Part shown: positions 58,336 through 64,000 of the stretch, in pieces | Position numbering within the stretch: the stretch's first letter is position 1 | How the letters are laid out: each line of letters opens with the position of its first letter | DNA from: Todiramphus chloris collaris | Lineage: Eukaryota; Chordata; Aves; Coraciiformes; Alcedinidae | Assembly: GCA_025345505.1 (NCBI GenBank) | Contig: JANVCC010000270.1 | Span: forward strand, 3,726,929-3,790,928 | Length of the DNA stretch: 64,000 nt | Direction: 5' to 3' | The notes under the pieces: generated by a model | Database searches by the model: none | What the model was told of the DNA's origin: nothing | Seen by the model: the letters and a program-made list of their open reading frames with translations, nothing else | Made by a program: the position numbers and the translations under genes

Positions 58336-61009
58336 ATCACTGGCCACAGGTAGAGGGAATGATTTTTCAGGAGAGTCCCTAAGCAGAGAAATGATATAGC
58401 AGGGTTATTAAGAGAAAGGCACCAAGAGCATTCAAAGTAAAATCATACATTTAGTTATTGTTGTAGCCATTTGGATTTAAGGAGGCCTGAGCATCTTCAA
58501 ATAGATTTTTCTTTACTATAGTTGATCTTTAAATATATAGAAATAGCACAGCTTATGAAAAGTGTGGCATGTCTGCCTTGTGATGCACAACTGCAAATAC
58601 TCCATATATTATTTGAATGCCACTTCAGAGTCAGGGGAACAAGGCTAAAGGAACTCCAAGCTTTGGTGTTGATCTGTACCTAATGATCTGCTTTGCCTGG
58701 CAAAGCAAACATCTCAGGAATCAAAGAAATTTTCTCTTGAGATTTTTCAATAGAATGGGGATTTATATTTTTTTCTTTGAGGATTTCTTATATTCACATC
58801 TGTACTGGGAAGGAAGAGAGTGTGGGGGGAAAATTCCAGAGAAAATAATGATGTTTCGCTTATTTCCTTCTAACCCTTCAACCTTTGAGCTGCTAAACTA
58901 ACTTAATCTGCTCAGAATGCGACACTTGAAAGACCTCTCCCATACATGTCTGTGGTAAACATAACGCTAGAGTGCCGTTGAGTGGCAAAAATACTTGGGG
59001 AAGGAGGCATGGGCTGAAATGCTTTTTAATCATTCAGATATGTTAAAATGTTCACGGCTGAACCTAAAGAAAAAGTGTACCGCTGAAAGCATCTTGGCAA
59101 GATGCATGTGTGTTAAGGGCATATGTCTTCTGTTTCTTTAACAGATAAAATAAAAGGCTTAGCAAAAAAATGTTGGCAAACCACACTGTGTTTAAATGAA
59201 CAGTTCAGAACCTAGAGATACTGAGAAAGAAAGAGCAGAGTGAACTCTGGCAAGCTGAGGTGAAGGGGAGATGCGGTGGAAAGTATGAGCAACTTCATGA
59301 AAAAGTTCAGAGATGGCAAGAAACCTGTCCTAGCTCAGTTAGGAGCAAAAATACATGGGTGCAAGGGAGCTGTACAAGTACAGAGCCTGCTGAACAACAG
59401 AGAAAGAGCTCTCTCTGAAAAGACAGAAGCAATTTTAAGTGGAAAGCCAAAAGCTCTGGGACTTGCTTTCCACGGCTACATCTATGCAACCTTCAGAGCA
59501 CCAGCCCAAGCTCAAACTTGCCTTGTGTTTGGACACAAGACTGTGCTCAGGGCCTTGGGTGAGCTCCATCTGGGAGGAGGGAAGGAGCCTGAGTTGGCTC
59601 AGCCCTTTAATAGAACACCAATGGTATCATATCTTACACTGCAGATGAGCCTTTCTTCTCCTAGATCTTCCCGTGCAGATCTCTGTGGCAATTATCTCTC
59701 TCCCAGATGAGCTTGATGTCACATCCCACAAAGCCCTGCTGGATGTGTGGTGTGCTGAGCACAAGGCATTCATCACATGGCAGTGATCCAGCCTGCCCAG
59801 GGCAGGTTAGCAGCAGCATGGGTGCAGCGTATGGCATCTTGTGGGGCTGCCCCTTGGAGAAAAAGGCAGCATTGGTTTAACCAGTCTGGGTTTCATTTCT
59901 TTCTTTCTTTTCCCCCCATTAGACCTTGGCATGCCATCATGGAAGGTTTGGTTGGGCAGGGAACGTGGCCAGCCTGCAGAGTGCAGAGGAGGTCTCTTGT
60001 TCTTGGCCTTGTCATTTGTCCCCTCGGGGAGGATGCTGCTCATGGTGTGGGCATGGCATTAGTCTCACCAGAGCCTGCAGTCCCTCAGAGGGACTCTGCT
60101 AAAAGCTTCTCAGCAGGTACTTTGCTCTGTGGCCGATCTCTTGACCTGTGTGAAGGGAGGAAAGAAGGCTGATGCCAGGCTGTGGTAGTGGTTTGGGTAG
60201 GGTGAGGAAGGCTTCCCCTGCCTGGAGGAGCTGCTGCTGGCAAAGCTACTCCTGGGGGGAACACCATGGCAACTGGGGCTCTTCTAAAGAGGGAGAAGTA
60301 CAAACAGACACCAAAATAGTTTTCAGCATAGTGTCTTCAATACAAGCATTCTTGGCTGAAACACTCTGATATCGTTAAGATGAACAAGGTGTAGATAACT
60401 AGATATGGCATCAGTGATTTTCACATTCGGTGAAATGTCTGGTCAAAAATACCCAGAAAAAAAAGTGAACCTCTGCTGAATTGTCCCCTGCGAGGGGAGG
60501 AGGTACAGGAGCTTGCCATGCATAATGTCCCAGCCAGGACCAGGTCCTTGCTCAGAGCAGCAGGCTGCAGTGACCAGCCAGGTCCCTGCTGTCATCTTTG
60601 CCTCCAGGAAAGTGTCTGGCTGTTGCTGACAAGGGAGTGTTGTGAGTATCTGGGGTGACAGCTACCACTGGAGAAAAGGCAAGAAATGACCTCCCCTCGC
60701 AGCAGTGGTTGCTGCCGTATCTCTCCAGCCCTGCCGCAGGGGCAGAGAGACCTAGAAGTGCTCTGAGCTCATTCCAGGTAAGCCAAGATCCTCTGACATT
60801 GATCTGAACAGTGCTGAAGGAGCAGCCTCAGAGTATGAGCTAACAGCGAGCCGTTCTCTCAGTGAAACTGTTAATTCAACACAGACAACTCATGGAATTT
60901 CCCTTTTCTGAGAAAAATCCCAACTTCTGTAGAGAAATAGCGCTCGGTCTTGTTTTGCCTCTTCAGAACTTCAGAAGTTCCCTTAAAAATTCCCTGAAGC
61001 CTTCATAAA

Positions 61010-61250
61010 GATTCTCAGTTGCACGTCAGATCACAATGTACAATAGAAAAATTTTTCACGTTTGATGCTTTGCGTAGTTAAATTTACCACAGTGCTTCAC
61101 ATTCAATATATACCAAGAATTCCAGCAAAATCACGTCCTGTTCAACTAGAGATTTATCACGGGGTGTTTAACAATGAATTATTTAAAAGTACCTAATGTA
61201 TCATGGCTTCTTGAGAGCCTAATGTGTGTACGTGTATATATTTATACACA
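61010..61250. promoter_or_regulatory. Candidate conserved non-coding block upstream of the CpG island
   Basis: AT-rich, repeat-free sequence about 2.5 kb upstream of the right-hand island, with strings such as TTTTTCACGTTTGATGC, ATCACGTCCTG and AACAATGAATTATTTAAAAG. Assigned by texture only. Confidence 0.3.
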
Positions 61251-62762
61251 AAATACCTGTAAGGCATTACAGAATCTCAGTTTCTGAGCATAGAGGTTTC
61301 GAGAGTCAATCTAGAGGATGTTTAAAAATAGGTGTCTTCCTGAAAATGTGCTGGAGTTTTTAGAAAGGAAAAAAAAAAGCCTTAATAATCTTCCCCATGC
61401 AGATATACACACAGTGATTTAAAGAGAATCTGTATCCAGTACAGCTCCTTTTAGGTGAAGTCTGAGAAGTATCAGCCTGATCTGTTGCTTTGTCAGAGCC
61501 CTTGGCACTGTCTTTTCTCCCTGCCTGGGAGGGATCCTGCCGGAGCCACACGGAGCTGGGCTGGAGGTGGCTCTTTGGCCCCTAGCTCTGCTCACTGGAG
61601 TGCCACCAGCTCACAGATGCCTCTTTGGCCACTTTTTCAGATGGTTGTGGGAATAACTTCCCAGACTTTTGAGTTCTGTGTTTTGTCCTGACTCACACTG
61701 ACTTTGAGATGACTGGTTTTATGTTCAAGGGTGGATCAGCTGGCACCATCTGAGACCTGGAGACCTCTCTCCTCTTTGACACTTCACTGAGTCATTCTTG
61801 TGGAGACTCTTGTGCTTGTTTGCAGAGGAAGGGCACCTTTTATATTCTATGCACATCCGCAAGGCAAGAGGCCTGGACTTTCACCCTGCTGGGTGGGATG
61901 CACTTTGAGTTCTTAGTAGAACAGTTTCCTGCTTGGCTCCAGGGGGTTTGCTGTTGTCTTCCATTGCAACTTGCATCTATTTTGAACTTGTTCAGGTCCT
62001 TACAAAGAGATGGGTGACCAAGGCACCAGCAGCAGCTGTGGTCAGACCTATTTTCTTGGACATCTTGTGAGGAAGGGCAAGGGCAGGATGTGGTGCTTCC
62101 TCCCTGATGACACCGGTGATAAAACCTGAAGCTTTCAGACCATGTGTAGCAGAAGGAGCTGGGTGCTGTGATGGCAAAGGCCATCAGGACAGGATTTGAG
62201 GGACAGCTGAACAGAACAAGTAGATGTCCAGACCTAGTTTCAGAGGCAGGTTATCTCAGGTTTGTGGCTGGTCAGACCTGGTTTGCCCATCTAAGCTTAT
62301 GAATATGATCCTGCAGGTGCCATATCGCTGTGTTCAGGTTAATGGTGATTCTGCTCTTTAGCAAGCAGAGCCCTGAGTCTAAAAGACAGAGGGGGAAGAC
62401 AAACGCAGTCTACGAAAGAATCAGCACTTTGTCTAATTGGAGCAGTACAATACAACATTTCTCCTGAAGATGCTCTTTGAGGGCCTGATTTTTTCCTTAA
62501 ATCTCTAATTCTATGATGTGAAAGCGGGTTGTGCGTTCGCTTTTACCTTCTGTGCAGTGAATACTTGTGCCACTAAGCCATAAATGTTTTCAAGGTATAA
62601 TTTAAGTGAATTCAAGAGGAAAAATAGCCCGGAGCTAGTGCCCGTGGCCAAAAGCTTCTGCTAGAAGCAGTCTTGTGTCTGTATGCTTCTCTGCAATGAG
62701 CTACGTTGCACCCTTCTGCCCTATGAAATGTGGATGGGGGTACTTCTGTGTCTTGTAAAGCA

Positions 62763-63090
62763 TGGTAGAGGCTGGAAGGGACCTCTGGAGATGATCTAGT
62801 CCAATCTTCTGCTCCAGCAAGGTTACCTAGAGCAGGGGACCCAGGATCGCGCTGTCCAGGAGGGTTTGGAATCTCTCCAGAGAAGGAGACTTCACAACCT
62901 CCCTGGGCAGCCTGGGCCAAGTTCTGTCACCCTCACACCGAAGTTTTTCCTCCCGTTCAGATGGAACTTTCCATTTTCCAGTTTGTGCCTCTTGCCCCTT
63001 GTCCCCTCACTGAGCACCAATGAAACGAGCCTGGCCCCTTAACCCCTGCCCTTTAGATATTGATGAGATCCCTTGAGAACCCTGCTGACT
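62763..63090 (-). mobile_element. CR1 LINE fragment, 3' end
   Basis: GGTAGAGGCTGGAAGGGACC, then TCTGGAGATGATCTAGTCCA, is the reverse CR1 3' end. It continues through GGAGACTTCACAACCTCCCT to the region near GATATTGATGAGATCCC. It ends about 340 bp before the CpG island at the right end of the window. Confidence 0.92.
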
Positions 63091-63429
63091 AAATACGGTT
63101 CAAAAGCTCTGGGAAAAACTGGAAGATTCTGGCAATGGTCTGGTGAAGGTCTCTCAAGGCAGGGGCTGGTCTGGACACTAAACTGACAAGGGCAGGATGG
63201 AGCCTGGGCAAAGTGCTCTCAGCTGAGCCCAGGGGCTGCCAGAGGAGCCCGGGAGGAGGAAGAGCACCGAGGTGATGCAAGAACTTATTGGATTGGGTTT
63301 ATTTGCTGAAGACATCACGTGCTGGCTCCAAACGCAAAACCTCAGTGGTAGCCGAAAAGCTGCCACCACCTCTTTGTCAAGGAACCTGGATTTAAAATAA
63401 AACAATTAGACCACTCCAGTCACCTTACC
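63091..63429. other. Between CR1 and CpG island
   Basis: This stretch of 340 bp shows moderately GC-rich single-copy sequence with no recognisable gene. It probably belongs to the upstream promoter region of the gene to the right. Confidence 0.5.
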
Positions 63430-63601
63430 CCTTCACGTCGCCTTCTGCTTAGGGGCCGGACCAACAGCCGCGGCGTTTACCGGCAGCGGCCGTGCTGCTT
63501 TTGCCCGGGGCAGGCAGGGTGACCCCGCACAAAGCACACCCGCACAGCTGCTGCAGGAAACCGATCACCGCGGCACAGCCCCTTCCCTCCTCGGTAACCG
63601 A

Positions 63602-63658
63602 TGAAAAAAAAAACTACAAAACAAACCCAAAACCCCAAACCACACACACACACAACCC
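63602..63658. repeat. A/C-rich tract with (CA)n inside CpG island
   Basis: An A run, then ACAAAACAAACCCAAAACCC-like sequence, then (AC)7 at about 63,641-63,654. It interrupts an otherwise GC-rich island just upstream of the putative first exon. Confidence 0.9.
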
Positions 63659-63659
63659 C

Positions 63660-63841
63660 GCGGGCCCGGGCCAAAAAAGGGGCGCAGCAGCAGCAGCAGC
63701 GGCGGCGAGCGAGCGAGCACGACGCGCCTCCTCCTCGTATTTCCTCCCCCGCCCACTTCCAGCAGCGGCGGAGGGGGGCTCGCTGCCGCCGGCTGCCGCC
63801 CGGGATGAAAAGTTAGCGGCGGCGGGATGCGCGGAGCGGCG
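63660..63841 (+). other. HIVEP1: Putative first exon of HIVEP1 (5' limit unknown)
   Basis: The 3' end is set by the donor GCG/GTGAGT at 63,841/63,842. The start is a guess, placed after the A/C-rich tract. The exon would be almost wholly untranslated. It contains a CAG run, a minimal upstream open frame (ATG AAA AGT TAG, 63,805-63,816) and a second ATG at 63,827 that stays open for five codons to the donor, in phase 0. Family knowledge: HIVEP1 translation starts in a later exon, so the second ATG would be either an upstream frame or an N-terminal extension, depending on exon 2. Confidence 0.45.
63684..63700 (+). repeat. (CAG)n run in CpG island
   Basis: Five to six CAG units are followed by CGG units and then (GAGC)n. 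The run sits in the probable 5' UTR or core promoter and is likely to vary in length. Confidence 0.9.
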
Positions 63842-63867
63842 GTGAGTTGAGTTTCCCGGGGCGCGGC

Positions 63868-63893
63868 GGGCGGCGGGCGGCGGGGGCGCGGGG
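63868..63893 (+). promoter_or_regulatory. G-quadruplex motif just inside intron 1
   Basis: Four G-runs of three or more (63,868-63,870, 63,875-63,877, 63,82x region at 63,882-63,886, and 63,890-63,893) are separated by loops of three to four bases on the non-template strand, starting 26 bp after the donor. This pattern is typical of R-loop-prone CpG-island promoters. Confidence 0.6.
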
Positions 63894-63949
63894 AAGCCCG
63901 GGCGGGGAGGAACCTCCGGGATCTCCGCGTCAGCCCCGGCTCTCAGCCG

Positions 63950-64000
63950 GTGTGTGTGTGTGTGTGCGTGCGCACAGTGTGTGAGTGCAGTGTGTGTGTG
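63950..64000. repeat. GT microsatellite at right edge
   Basis: (GT)n is followed by GCGTGCGCACAGTGTGTGAG and another (GT)n that runs off the window. It is alternating purine-pyrimidine sequence, capable of Z-DNA, about 110 bp into the putative intron 1. Confidence 0.9.

Larger units (their letters stand above)
50780..62762. other. Intergenic
   Basis: Twelve kilobases without a recognisable exon, RNA gene or CR1. The stretch holds the TG microsatellite (53,999-54,030), the alternating CA/TA tract (54,715-54,771), the A/C tract (58,189-58,335) and an AT-rich candidate element (61,010-61,250). Open frames of 120-144 codons (57,245-57,631 plus; 59,276-59,710 plus) resemble no family. Confidence 0.55.
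63430..64000 (+). promoter_or_regulatory. HIVEP1: CpG-island promoter, probably HIVEP1
   Basis: From about 63,430 the sequence becomes strongly GC- and CpG-rich (GGGCCGGACC, CAGCCGCGGCG, CGGCAGCGGCCG), unlike anything else in the window. It has a GC box (CCCCGCCC, 63,747-63,754) and ETS-like CTTCC strings but no TATA box. The C-rich side lies upstream of the splice donor and the G-rich side downstream, the strand skew expected of plus-strand transcription. Identity is inferred from synteny: in human and other vertebrates HIVEP1, a large zinc-finger transcription factor, lies next to ADTRP and is transcribed away from it, as here. No HIVEP1 coding sequence is in the window. Confidence 0.55.

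Noticed and set aside
59276-59710. 144-codon plus-strand open frame
   Set aside because: No similarity to any family I know, no exon signals and no neighbouring coding exons. It is compatible with chance.
1-64000. CRISPR arrays, operons, endogenous retrovirus genes or LTR pairs
   Set aside because: No regularly spaced direct repeats with unique spacers, no primer-binding site or paired LTRs, and no viral gene motifs were seen.

Overview
The window looks like a stretch of bird nuclear genome. At least ten truncated CR1 LINE copies are scattered through it in both orientations, several with the avian CR1 3' end (a GGTTGGAAGGGACC-type block plus an ATTCTATGA-like terminus). There are no Alu, L1 or B-type SINEs. 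The coding content is split into short exons with canonical GT-AG boundaries, and the sequence carries two assembly gaps (100 N and 10 N). No bacterial or viral gene organisation is visible.

Left part (1-13,300): the 5' half of ADTRP (androgen-dependent TFPI-regulating protein, AIG1/ADTRP family), on the minus strand. Three coding exons can be read without interruption: exon 1 (12,887-13,039), exon 2 (5,243-5,377) and exon 3 (3,628-3,729). All junctions are in phase 0 and together they encode residues 1-130. The remaining exons, including the codon for the expected catalytic histidine, are not in the window and should lie beyond its left edge. Introns 1 and 3 hold CR1 fragments and candidate conserved non-coding blocks.

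Middle (13,300-63,400): about 50 kb without any recognisable protein-coding exon. It holds CR1 fragments, simple and tandem repeats, the two gaps, AT-rich non-repetitive blocks that look like conserved regulatory DNA (34.0-34.45 kb, 37.88-38.25 kb, 61.0-61.25 kb), a CpG-rich promoter-like patch with a TATA box (33.14-33.41 kb) and a second GC-rich patch next to the 100-N gap (21.15-21.97 kb).

Right end (63,430-64,000): a strong CpG island with a CAG run, a GC box, a splice donor at 63,841/63,842 and a G-rich, G-quadruplex-capable intron start. It reads as a plus-strand promoter and mostly non-coding first exon. From the known vertebrate order TMEM170B-ADTRP-HIVEP1, with ADTRP and HIVEP1 divergent, the best guess is the HIVEP1 promoter. 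That rests on synteny, since no HIVEP1 coding sequence is present.

I found no convincing new biological system. The most useful leads are the non-coding blocks between two divergent genes (one with an 18-bp perfect palindrome), a set of three POU-octamer-like sites at exact 10-bp spacing, and the two promoter-like patches.
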